From assembly GCA_030141605.1 (NCBI GenBank), contig JAQGDQ010000312.1, positions 100,445 to 164,444 of the forward strand: a DNA stretch of 64,000 nucleotides, read 5' to 3'. The stretch is from Tubiluchus corallicola. Lineage: Eukaryota > Priapulida > Priapulimorpha > Priapulimorphida > Tubiluchidae. Positions 12,101-24,900 of the stretch are shown here, one piece after another (the first letter of the stretch is position 1; each line of letters opens with the position of its first letter). Both the position numbers and the translations under genes were made by a program. The notes under the pieces are model-generated. The model saw only the letters and a list, made by a program, of their open reading frames with translations, ran no database searches and had not been told where the DNA came from.

Positions 12101-15100
12101 AGATGCAAATCCAAGTCTAGAATTCTAGAATTCATACCAAATTTGCTAGTGACAGGAGATACCTTTTGATGTCGTCCTTGAATCACGTAATGTTTTAGTT
12201 TTGAGGGAAACAATTTTCAGTTCTAGAATTCCACAGGTAAGAAGCCAGAGGGAAAAATTAGGTTTAAAAGTAGCCGCTCTTTATATGAGTATGTCCAAAA
12301 TACAATTGCAGCAGAAAGGTGGGTATGACGAACAAACTGTCGGTATTTTAGGACGGCTTGCAAGAGCAATTTCATGCATTCTGTAGAGGTAGTGCAGTCG
12401 ACGAAGCCTGCTTGCTGAAAATATCAAATAAGAATCATATTTTTTTTTTGCAAAAGTCGGGCAATTATGTATGTTTCAGTACGACGGTACTTTGGAAGAT
12501 TACCTAGAGATGGTCATGCAGTTTGGATACGTAGTTCTCTTCTCCTCCGCATTTCCGATGGCAGCACTGTGTGCCCTGCTTAACAACATCATCGAGATTC
12601 GTAGCGACGCGTTCAAGCTGTGTATGACTTACAAGCGCCCGTTCGGTTCCGATGTTGATAACATGAGGGCGTGGTTGGTATGTCCCTGGAGTTTACTACA
12701 TTTTACTTTCATTTTTTGTATAATAATTTAAGTTTATTTAACTCTCACTACATAGTTGCTTTTAAACTCGGCCACATTGAATTTTGCACATTCGACAATA
12801 ACTTCTTGTGGTGTGTTACTTAAACAGAATCTTGTAAATAAACATACAGTTGTTCGTTATTGAGTGCTAATATTAAAATATATTAGTTTTGTTTCTACAT
12901 GTGCGCACACATACATTCACTCATGCACACACACACACACACAGACACACACAATCACGTACACACACACACACGTGCACTCACGCACACACACACACAC
13001 ACACAACACACACATGCACGCTCTCATAAATAAGCATGTACTTATATTTAGAAACCAGTTTTCATAAAAAACACAATACTAATCCATAATATGCAATCAT
13101 TTTATAAGAATGCAAAACAATCAACTAAACATACGTTTCATCAATGGTCTACAGGTGATTTTGCGCGGGAATCTACCATACAGTACAGTATTGTGGAATG
13201 CACCTGGCTTCAGATGCTGATTGGCTGGTTAGCCTTACTTATTGCGAAGCAACCCCAATCCCACTGCTGTTAAACTTTTCTACAATGTATTGCATGGCTG
13301 TAGCATTGAAATAAACAGACCCGGGTGACAGCGCTTAGTGCTGAGCTTCGGTGGCAGTCTACCAGCTTCTGTCCCTTGCATGAAAAACATAGGCAGTAGA
13401 GTGCCGCCGTCTGTAGTGAAAGGGTTAATACAGTGTATGCAAAAATATCTTACATGGCTGAGGAATGGACTTTTGTTTCATTTACTAAAATAATTTCTCA
13501 CTAGCCAAGTCCGGCAGAACATTTTACTCATCGATACACTTATAATCATTAAAGCACAAACATCCTACATAGTATGTGTTTATAATCCTTTTCCTTAAAA
13601 ATTTACCACTAACATTAAAGGAAAACCTAACCCAATCTCAAACTTTAGATCAAACCAATCTACTCTTTGAAATGTTAAAAAGAAACATACTATTTTTTTC
13701 AAAAATGACACGTGAAAGAATTGTTCCCACAGAAACACAAATTTTGCGTTTATGCTGCTAATTCTTTGCTGTTTCATGCATTTCATCAGTCATTAATTAG
13801 ACTGGCACTAGCGTCTGCATTTCGGAAAGCGTTGCATAAAAACAGGTGCTGTGCCTCTCAGTTCAGATGTGTTAGTTTGTGACAAACTCATTCGTGAGCC
13901 TTCAAATAACTGCGTGCAGCAGCCATCGTGCGCACCGCTGCAGTGTAAGGGTATGTAGCCGTCTCCACGACAGGTGTCAGTGTTTGTCGTGGTCCTGGCA
14001 TTTCTCGTCTGCTCACAGGATTATTCATTTTTTCACCCAGGCAGCACGTCAGTGCAAACATCTCACAGTTGTTGGTTAGAAGATTGTATTCGCCAAATTC
14101 TTCTGTATAATCTTGCTTTTCGTAAAACTCTTTAGCTCTTTTGACAATGTCTCTTGGGTCATCTCTTTTGTGTACGCAACAGGTGCCTGAAAGTTTTGCT
14201 CCCACCTCAAGAATTGAGCAGTCGTATTCGTACTTTTTCAATGTTCCACCCTGTAGGAATTCGTCCAAAGAATCGCGATAGACGCGTGCTTCTCTTTTGC
14301 TTTCTTTGCAGGGTCCAGTAAAGTGAATAACTTCATCGTTACCGATGTATATTCCATGGTGAGCATAGTTTACACTCCTCCATACGTATATGTGATCACC
14401 AGGCTTTAGGTCATTCCTGGAAATTAAATGACTTAGTTGTTTTCAATGCGGATGTATGACCGAGTGTCAAAGGGGAAGAAAAGGGAATTCTAAAATACAT
14501 GTATATTCCAAGAAAATTTTCCTTACAAAATTATATTAAAACGTTGTTCTTACTTGTTTGAAAGACTTATGTAACTAGAAAGGTAGTAACTAGTTATGTA
14601 ACTACTTCGTGCCACCTGGTAGAATGGTACTGTATCACAATCCCAGTATGCACCATTGACTCACCAAAAACCCATTATTGATTTTAGTGACAAGTAAAGT
14701 ACGTTATACTTTTGCTTAGTCAGTGAACAGTGGACTACGAATGCTCTGATTATTATTCCAAATTTTATCTAAACTCGTTTCAAACGACTTATTGTCAAAA
14801 TGGCTGTCCCAAAAAGTCATCGCGGAAGTTTAAATTTACAAGTTTTATAAGCTCTGTGCGTAGTAAGACAGCATGTAAGTGCCATGAAATTCTAAAACGA
14901 ATTTTTAAGCTTTGTTTATGAAAAGTGTTTTCTTTTGCTTTAAAACTCCCTGGTATGATCTTTATATCTGGAAAGTCACAGCCCGAAAAAAGACTCGGTT
15001 TTTGTTGATCGTCTTCGGACTCTTTTCTAAATATGAATTGTTTTGGGGCGTTTTTCATTTGGAATTTCATTTTGTAAGCAGGTGGTATTTTAGATGATAA

Positions 15101-15937
15101 ATTTGTAGGTAATAGCACTGAACGATAAAAAACCACAGAATACATAGAAATGGGGGTGGAATTAAGTAAACAAAGCAAATGAATGAATGAAATTTAAGAA
15201 AGAAAGAAGGAAAGAAAGAAATGAAGGAAGAGGGAAAGAAAGAAAGAAAGGCTGAGCGAATGAATGAATGAATGATTACAACAATACCCCAACTCATCAA
15301 TCATTATAAACTGTTACAGTGAAATAAAGAGCCACTGATCCGCACCATTGTTAGGCCTAAAAACGGCATTGTAACTTTTAGATTTAAAAAACTACTTATA
15401 CTTACCTGTCTACTGTGTGGAACAAAGGCATGATAAGTGACCTTAACTGTGTTATACAGCTGAACTTTAATTTCACAATTTCAACACGTTATCAGGATGA
15501 AACTTTATGAACTTTTGAAAGTTGAACTTCACTGAATGCTGCCTTACCACGCCACTGATTGCATCACTTTTAGTCATGTGACTTGCATAAATTACCGTGT
15601 TTAAAATGTATGCTACAATGTACTTTCGGTTTTCCCCGTTGGCCTGTGTATTTTTAGCATTCAGCAAGCATTGGTATTTGGTAACAGACACAAGATTTGA
15701 TAAATGAACGCGGCTTCCAGGAAATGCACTTTTTCTTGAGAACCGTCTGTTTTGTGTATTTAGTGTCTGGGAGTGTTTAAACGGCTGACAGAGTTATCTA
15801 GATTACGCTGAATATGTGGAATGATAGTCCTATATCTTCATTACGGCAACCTTTAGCACATTTGCAGTGTTACAAAGTTACAGTGTTTCCAGCAATGTTG
15901 CAGTGCTTGATAATATCTTGCTCCAATGTTCGACTTA

Positions 15938-16005
<68 letters not shown>

Positions 16006-18658
16006 GAACAATGATATTTGATAAATAAGATTTTTCATAGTTCCAGCGATTGATGATGATCGTGAAAAGGTCAAATGTTGAGACAACGCCTCACAGCTCA
16101 TTCTGTTGTAATAGTAGCAGCTTTAACAACTAGCTAGAACCTTACCTAGTTCATTTTTTCTTGTTCCCAAGCAAGATTCTGCTAATAAATCACTCTACGC
16201 GCAGATGAATGCATAGCTAAGTAAAGTCCACGCAAAACAACTAAAGTTACTGAACTTATGTGGCAGAAAGCTTTGTTTTATACAGGTCACGTGATGGTTG
16301 TAGTTAAGGTACGTTGCTGTCTTTCATTTAACCTTTTCATATATCATAATATTCATATATCTTTTATTATTATATTCAGTAACATAACTTGGCAGAGTAC
16401 AGACAAATCACAGCTTGATTACAATATGCCTTTAACTAGCTCCATCAATGTAATCACCCAATGTAGTTTTTTTAGGTGTATAGATTATGCGCAGCTAGAA
16501 TCTAACACAGCAAAGTTATTTTCTACAAAGCACATTTTTAAATAAAAATGACAATGGAAAACAAAGTTACTACAGTAATGATTACTACACCAATATGGTA
16601 TGGAAGCCCAGAATCCAGAACATTTGATACACCGATGTCCCCCAGTCGACGCAGGCGAAATGTACTACTAAATGGACTTGGAGATGAGAACTTAAATCTT
16701 GTGTATTGGACTAAAAATGTAAATTTAATATCGACACTAACCTACTTTGAAAAGGAGTCTTTTATTTTAAGATGCTGCTGGTAAATTTTAGTAAAATAGG
16801 GATTAAATTTGTATAGTTTTTGAGATTACTGATTGTAACTCTTGTGGATTTAAATATTGAATTGGGATTTTAATAATTTAGTATATTAATTTAACTACAT
16901 TTTTATATTACTAGCGAGGAAACTTGCAGCATTAATAACCTTGACTTTAGCACTTACTTTAATACTCCTGGTTAAACATCACTGTAATGATGTTATTAAT
17001 TAAATAAATTCATTAATTTAATTTAATTAAGCAGAAATTAAAAAAGCTGATTACAGAATGAGCAACATGTAATATTGTAGAATTCACTCTAGTGTCTACG
17101 CATAATTGCTTTATGTATGTATCATAGTCATCATCATCATCATCATAATAATCATAATGATGTTATTAATTAAACAAATTCGTTAATTTAATTTAATTAA
17201 GCAGAAATTAAAAAAGCTGATTACAGAATGAGCAACATGTAATATTGTAGAATTCACTCTAGTGTCTATGCAAAATTGCTTTGTGTATGTACAGAAAATT
17301 TTGCCTGTAAAAAGAGGCTAATAAAGACTTATCATAGTTATCATCATCATCATCATAATGATGTTATTAATTAAACCTCTTACAGTAGCACTGTACTTCA
17401 ATTTTCTTTTTCGCAAACACGTGCAACACGCTCGTGGAATGTTTATGCTGTTGAAAATTATGTTAGTTTGTGATGTCATCAATAGTTGGGCTCGCCCGCA
17501 GTTAATCAAGTTTTCAATCTATTATTTTGGTATCAGAAATGTTTTTGCGGTATTAATTGCGTTAAAATGAATACTTTTTACCGGACTTGAAAATGGGGTA
17601 GTATATGAACAAGTAGCCTCGGATCTTATATATATATATATATTGTAGCGAAGAGCGGATGGTGCTGATACACCGATTGTTGCATAGTTGAGAAGAACAT
17701 GTAAAACAACAGTAGTAAGAGTAAAATTACTGAATTAAGTAACATGCCAGACGTCTACCCCATCGTGCTCCATGCCAGTTGTCATTGTGGAACAGGTGCT
17801 GAGATGGAAGACGCACCTGCCCGTCAGCCCACTGAACCGACGAGGCCGTTCCATGCCGGCTACTTATAGCTGTTATGCGACGCTGATATGCAATGGCTTC
17901 GTAATGGACGAAACCATCACAATCTGGAGGGGGAGGGTCGAAAATCAAGGGCATTTCGCCTTCGTAACACTATATATATATATATATATTGGGCTTATAT
18001 TAAACAGCAAAGATAAGTATGTGCATTCTTCACTGCAGAAATACACTTGACCTTGTACAACACCAATAGTCCATTGTGATGTGTGGAATTCAGTAACAAA
18101 ATGGCAGCTCCCTAGAATTGACAGTTCTGTTACTTTTAACACAAAGGTTTGTTTGTGTGTGGGGTGTTACGTAGTTTTATACCAATCAAGATATGTATGT
18201 AGCCTGTGAGGTAAATTGTTAAATTATCTATATAATATTATGTCATATATCTTTTGACTATTAACTACTGAATTGTATTTCGATGTTGTTTTAAATTCTA
18301 AGTATAAGGAAAGATCTAAAAATAAGACTTATTATATTGAATATTAGTGATTATATCAAGTGAAAATAGGGGGTGCTGCAGTTCTACAGTACCTATACAG
18401 CAGAAGCCACTGCTGATAATTGTATTTTGGTTATTGGGTTGGGAACCCTGGTCACACTATACACAGAACGTCCATAATTTTTTCTGTTCACCTCATTTTA
18501 CACGTTTTATTTCAGGATGTTATGGAACTCATGGGTGTAATAGCAGTAATTGTGAACTGTGCACTGATAGGAATGTCCGGACAGATTCATCGAATGTTTC
18601 CCCAACTTACCACGACCGGGACTATCATACTTGTTATTGTCCTGGAGGTTTGTGTTGT

Positions 18659-18689
<31 letters not shown>

Positions 18690-18727
18690 TTCCCCTCTCT
18701 CTCTGTCTCTCTCTCTCTCTCTTCCTC

Positions 18728-18767
<40 letters not shown>

Positions 18768-18794
18768 CTTTCTCTCTCTCTCTCTCTCTGCCTC

Positions 18795-18829
<35 letters not shown>

Positions 18830-18858
18830 CTCTCCTCTCTCTCTCTCTCTCTCTCTGC

Positions 18859-18957
<99 letters not shown>

Positions 18958-21900
18958 GGACTAAGTTTCATTTCCATGGAATTCGCATTCATATTTCTCT
19001 TTCCAGCACATTATCTTAGCAATAAAAATGGCCGTGTCTCGTGCGATTCCCAAAGTGCCAACGTGGGTGGCAAACGAAATGGCGAAAGTCGAGTTTAAGC
19101 GCCGGCAAATATTACGAGTAAGTCAAAGCATTCATTCACTCTGATATTTTTTATCCAATTTGTAAACTGTTAGAAAAGAAATTATTTATCGTTAAAAAAC
19201 TAGTGTTAGGAAACAAAAATTGTCGACAAAAATGGAATCAGCATCTTTAACCTTTTCTTAACTTGAAGTCAATTTGAAATAATTGCAGAAACTCGCCTGT
19301 GCTATAACGACTATTTAATTGTCATGTAAAGAAGACAGCTGAGTGGTCACGGTGTGTGCTTAGTGACCGAAGTTAGGCAATGTCGTGACCGGTCAGCGAT
19401 GTTTTGGTTGTCATACTGATTCTGGCTATTTATCTCATTGAGAAGGATGTGGTCGCTTTCAAATGTGACTGAGACACTTCTGCTGGTTCAATGTCTCTGC
19501 TTGGCAGGCTGTCATTGATAATGAGTGAGGTCCCTGCTCTGCCACAGTGATTTTTAAATAAGCCCAGTCACTGAAGTGTTGAATTCTGGCTTGCAGAGTG
19601 CCAAGATGCTTAAAAATCAATAAATAAGGCTACTGTTTAATGCATTTCAAATGTATGAATCGTGGTTCTATATGTTGACAATGTCAACATCATGGTACCA
19701 TGCACATAAGCATGGACGCCAGGTCACCACTCTTAGAATACTCATTTTCATATGTCGTTTAGTGGTAGGTTAACATTTTGAAGGTACAGTTCTAGTCTGC
19801 ACTGTGTTTAAGTATTGACCACAGAATGGTTATACACTGTGGTTAATATCGAATAAACTAGTTGAAATAGTTAAAAGACCTTGCCTATCATCTGTCAGAT
19901 AATCTGTCGTCTGCACACCTGTAGTTTCAGCAGGTACTCTGTCAGGTCTAATACACACCTGTAGTTTCACCAGGTACTCTGTCAGATCTAATGCACACCT
20001 GTAGTTTCAGCAGGTACTCTGTCAGGTCTAATGCACACCTGTAGTTTCACCAGGTACTCTGTCAGGTCTAATACACACCTGTAGTTTCTCCGGGTACTCT
20101 GTCAGGTCTAATGCACACCTATAGTTTCAGCAGGTATTCTGTCAGGTCTAATGCACACCTGTATTTTCACCAGGTACTCTGTCAGGTCTAATACACACCT
20201 GTAGTTTCACCAGGTACTCTGTCAGATCTAATGCACACCTGTAGTTTCACCAGGTACTCTGTCAGGTCTAATGCACACCTGTAGTTTCACCAGGTACTCT
20301 GTCAGGTCTAATACACACCTGTAGTTTCAGCAGGTACTCTGTCAGTTCTAATACACACCTGTAGTTTCAGCAGGTACTCTGTCAGGTCTAATACACACCT
20401 GTAGTTTCTCCGGGTACTCTGTCAGGTCTAATGCACACCTGTAGTTTCACCAGGTACTCTGTCAGGTCTAATGCACACCTGTAGTTTCACCAGGTACTCT
20501 GTCAGTTCTAATGCACACCTGTAGTTTCACCAGGTACTCTGTCAGATCTAATGCACACCTGTAGTTTCACCAGGTACTCTGTCAGGTCTAATGCACACCT
20601 GTAGTTTCACCAGGTACTCTGTCAGGTCTAATACACACCTGTAGTTTCACCAGGTACTCTGTCAGGTCTAATGCACACCTGTAGTTTCACCAGGTACTCT
20701 GTCAGGTCTAATACACACCTGTAGTTTCTCCGGGTACTCTGTCAGGTCTAATGCACACCTGTAGTTTCACCAGGTACTCTGTCAGGTCTAATACACACCT
20801 GTAGTTTCTCCGGGTACTCTGTCAGGTCTAATGCACACCTGTATTTTCACCAGGTACTCTGTCAGGTCTAATGCACACCTGTATTTTCACCAGGTACTCT
20901 GTCAGGTCTAATGCACACCTATAGTTTCAGCAGGTATTCTGTCAGGTCTAATGCACACCTGTAGTTTCACCAGGTACTCTGTCAGGTCTAATGCACACCT
21001 GTATTTTCTCCGGGTACTCTGTCAGGTCTAATACACACCTGTAGTTTCACCAGGTACTCTGTCAGTTCTAATGCACACCTATAGTTTCAGCAGGTATTCT
21101 GTCAGTTCTAATGCACACCTGTAGTTTCACCAGGTACTCTGTCAGGTCTAATGCACACCTGTATTTTCTCCGGGTACTCTGTCAGGTCTAATGCACACCT
21201 ATAGTTTCAGCAGGTATTCTGTCAGGTCTAATGCACACCTGTAGTTTCTCCGGGTACTCTGTCAGATCTAATGCACACCTGTAGTTTCAGCAGGTACTCT
21301 GTCAGGTCTAATACACACCTGTATTTTCACCGGGTACTCTGTCAGTTCTAATGCACACCTGTATTTTCACCGGGTACTCTGTCAGATCTAATGTACACCT
21401 GTATTTTCACCAGGTACTCTGTCAGGTCTAATGCACACCTGTATTTTCACCAGGTATTCTGTCAGTTCTAATGCACACCTGTAGTTTCTCCGGGTACTCT
21501 GTCAGATCTAATGTACACCTGTATTTTCACCAGGTACTCTGTCAGGTCTAATACACACCTGTAGTTTCACCAGGTACTCTGTCAGGTCTAATGCACACCT
21601 GTAGTTTCACCAGGTACTCTGTCAGGTCTAATACACACCTGTAGTTTCACCAGGTACTCTGTCAGGTCTAATACACACCTGTAGTTTCACCAGGTACTCT
21701 GTCAGGTCTAATGCACACCTGTAGTTTCTCCGGGTACTCTGTCAGGTCTAATACACACCTGTAGTTTCACCAGGTACTCTGTCAGGTCTAATACACACCT
21801 GTAGTTTCACCAGGTACTCTGTCAGGTCTAATGTACACCTGTAGTTTCTCCGGGTACTCTGTCAGATCTAATGTACACCTGTAGTTTCACCAGGTACTCT

Positions 21901-24900
21901 GTCAGGTCTAATACACACCTGTAGTTTCTCCGGGTACTCTGTCAGGTCTAATACACACCTGTAGTTTCTCCGGGTACTCTGTCGGGTCTAATACACACCT
22001 GTAGTTTCTCCGGGTACTCTGTCAGTGACAATTTTTATATACTTTTGCATAGGAAATACCCGTACTAGACAATTAGGCATTTGATTCTACATTACCGCAT
22101 GTCTAATAGATGGCGCCTACTACTGTGCTAGCCTAGTAAATACGGATAATTGGCAAATTTTTAACCAACGTCTTCCCGCTTTTGCCCGGCAAACCAAGAT
22201 GTGAGTGTAATTTAAAAAATGAATTAGAAGTCACGATGGCTTCACGTTGGTCGCCAGAAGTAAGAAGCCATGCAGCCTGTTAAGCGCCCATCAGCACGTT
22301 CGTTTGTTCTTATTCACTGATAAACTACAGGTGCTAATTAGACCATATAAACACCAACACCGGACACGATTCAGGCTCGGTAAAAGTGGTACATCGTGTA
22401 TGCTTTAGAGCTTCAATAATGTCACTGGCTTCTAATATTTCTTTGCTTCCCTTTTACTAGAAACACGAGTGCAGTGCAGCTGAAGCGAAAGATGTCTGCT
22501 ACGAAGATGGTGTGCCGAGAGACAAGGAAGAAAAAGAGGCATTGGCCCATAAGCCGCAATCTCGGGCAAACAAGGCCACACAGCACCCTCTGGTGGAGAA
22601 GAAAGTTACTAAACCAACACCAATTGAGAAGCCTCAATCTCATACACGTTAGTAAAAAATGTTGTTTTTGAAAAAATGCATAAATTGTTAATAAAATGGA
22701 AAGAACGTTTAGTATCGAATAAAGAATAGATATTTTTAATGCCGCCATTCATAGCTGTGATGGCCATTAATAGAAGGTGTGTGGCAGCTGTTAATTGAGT
22801 GGGTCTGACAGGCATTAATTGACAATCTGTAATCAATCTAACAATCACAGGAGTGTCTCATATAGACTAGTGTCATGGCTCAATTGTTGAAGATATTCGT
22901 TGATCTTTGATTTGTGAGGATAAAAACTGATAAGAATTAAAAAATAGACTAAATTCGAATCATATAATTGCTATAATATTAAAGACTCTTTCACTTCTGC
23001 TTGTTGTGTATATCAACTTAGTGTAGCAGATCTCCCATTTGTTGACATGGCTTTTACGTTCACTGTGCAGCACCCTTATAATAGCTAACTCACTTATTGT
23101 TAGATGCATGTGCGATGACAGATGTAGCTTGCTGATCTGCTACGCCATAATTGCAGTGTGCTATAAAAGCTGGTCTGTTTAATTTTTGGATGAAAGTACA
23201 ATCATTTGCAAAAGTTTAACACCAAGCTCGAGTTTTCGGGATTTTCATCATACTGTACTCTGATTGCAGAAGATTCTTTGGTGATTGCATCATACTGCTA
23301 GTGGTTTGAAACAGTACATCTAGTGAGTACGAGTGACTCATTTGCCTGCCGCTATCCATACAGATCAGCCGTTTTGTATTTTTCTTCTGATCCAAAAAAT
23401 GGGCAAAAAATCGTCATTGAGGGAGACTGAAATGGCAATAAGTGCTAGATTACAGTTTTCCAAGACAGCCGTGCACCAAGCTGTCGTCAAATTCGAGACT
23501 GATGGCACTTACAGTGATAGGAAACGGCCTGGACGTCCGCAGAAGACTACCGTACGCTCGTCTATGAGCTCCTGCAAGAAGATTCGGGCTAAGATGCGCT
23601 TGACAGGCTCGGAATTGAGTGCCAGTACAGTTTCTAGGTCTAGGCAAGCAGTTTGGCCTTAAATCCAGAAAGCCGGCCCATAAGCCACGTCTAACACGTG
23701 TACAATTACTGATCGAAATACCATCTTTTGGGTCCGAACTGTGCAACCTACAATACCATAACACCTGGTTGCTTACATCGTGTAAAAATGTTAAAAAAGT
23801 TGCCGCGGCATTCTCAAAAACATTGAGACAGTTTCGCTAATTTTGAAATTGTTGACAAATGTCACAAATAATTGGTGTCGTACTTGCCCAGGTTTGGGGT
23901 ATTCAGACAAGCTTACGACAATTTGGCGAGGTGGCAAGTTTTGGGACACCGGCGGTGAGCTTTAAACATTTTAAAAATTTTTGCCGAAACCAGCAACCTT
24001 TGGCGATAATGGCGAACACCTATGAATGTTTTACGACAACTTGGAACAGATTGATGACTGTTGGACTTATTCCCTGCTTTGCCCTTTTCATTAAGTTTGT
24101 GTTGAAATTATTTTATTTGTTAATAAGACTTTTCACAGTTTCGTTGTGCATACGCCCAGTTGCTGTAGGTGGAAGGTTGAGTGTACCACAGCAATGCATC
24201 TTAACTACAACAGTCACGTGACATGTGGGTAACGCAAAGCATTAGTTCAGTAATTTCAGTTGTTTCACATGGACTTTATTTAATTATGTATTAGTCTGTG
24301 TGTAGAGTGATTTACTAGTTGGATCTTTCTTGCGAACAAGAAAAAAAATGAACTAAGTTTTCTAGCTAGTTGTTAAAACTGTTACTGTTACAATAGCGTG
24401 GGCTGTGAGGCGTTGTTTGGTACACTTAACCTTTGACCTTTTCACGATCATCATCAATCGCTTGAACTGTGAAAAGGCTTATTGGTCAAATTTGAGTATT
24501 GTTCTTAGTGGACTAATTTCTTCTTTGTTAAGTTTTTGCCCTGTGTATTTGTAGTTGTTAGACAATAAACCTAATGTAATCTACAGTGCTTTCACCATAT
24601 TTATAATCTCTTGATGCTAATCTAACCCTGTAGCTTATTTCAGATACCACTCAAAGCCCAACACAAAGTAAAGACAAACATTCTGATCTTGTCACGGGTG
24701 CTGATTTATCAAAAACTCATGAAGCCACTTCAAACAGCACCTCTACGTTACTCGATGAAGCCACTTCAAACAGCACCTCTACGTTACTCGATGAAACCAG
24801 TACGACTCAGGGTTGCTTGAACAATGTCGTGCAAAAAGAGCGTGGCACCTCGGCCATTCAACATCTATACAAACCTTCATTGAAGCTATCGGGTAACTTC

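Noticed and set aside
14795-15178. Alternative first exon for the LRAT-type gene (frame starting MKFQMKNAPK)
   Set aside because: No consensus donor in the required phase, and the 3' half overlaps dispersed repeat family I. The 26-nt exon at 15406-15431 fits exactly.
18347-19098. Ser/Leu-rich (+) and Arg/Glu-rich (-) open frames
   Set aside because: They come from the (TC)n tract; only the anoctamin exons on either side are real.
19913-22025. CRISPR-like array
   Set aside because: Head-to-tail 40-bp units without unique spacers, in a eukaryotic intron.
23859-24221. 120-codon open frame
   Set aside because: No recognisable motif, and its second half lies in MITE A.
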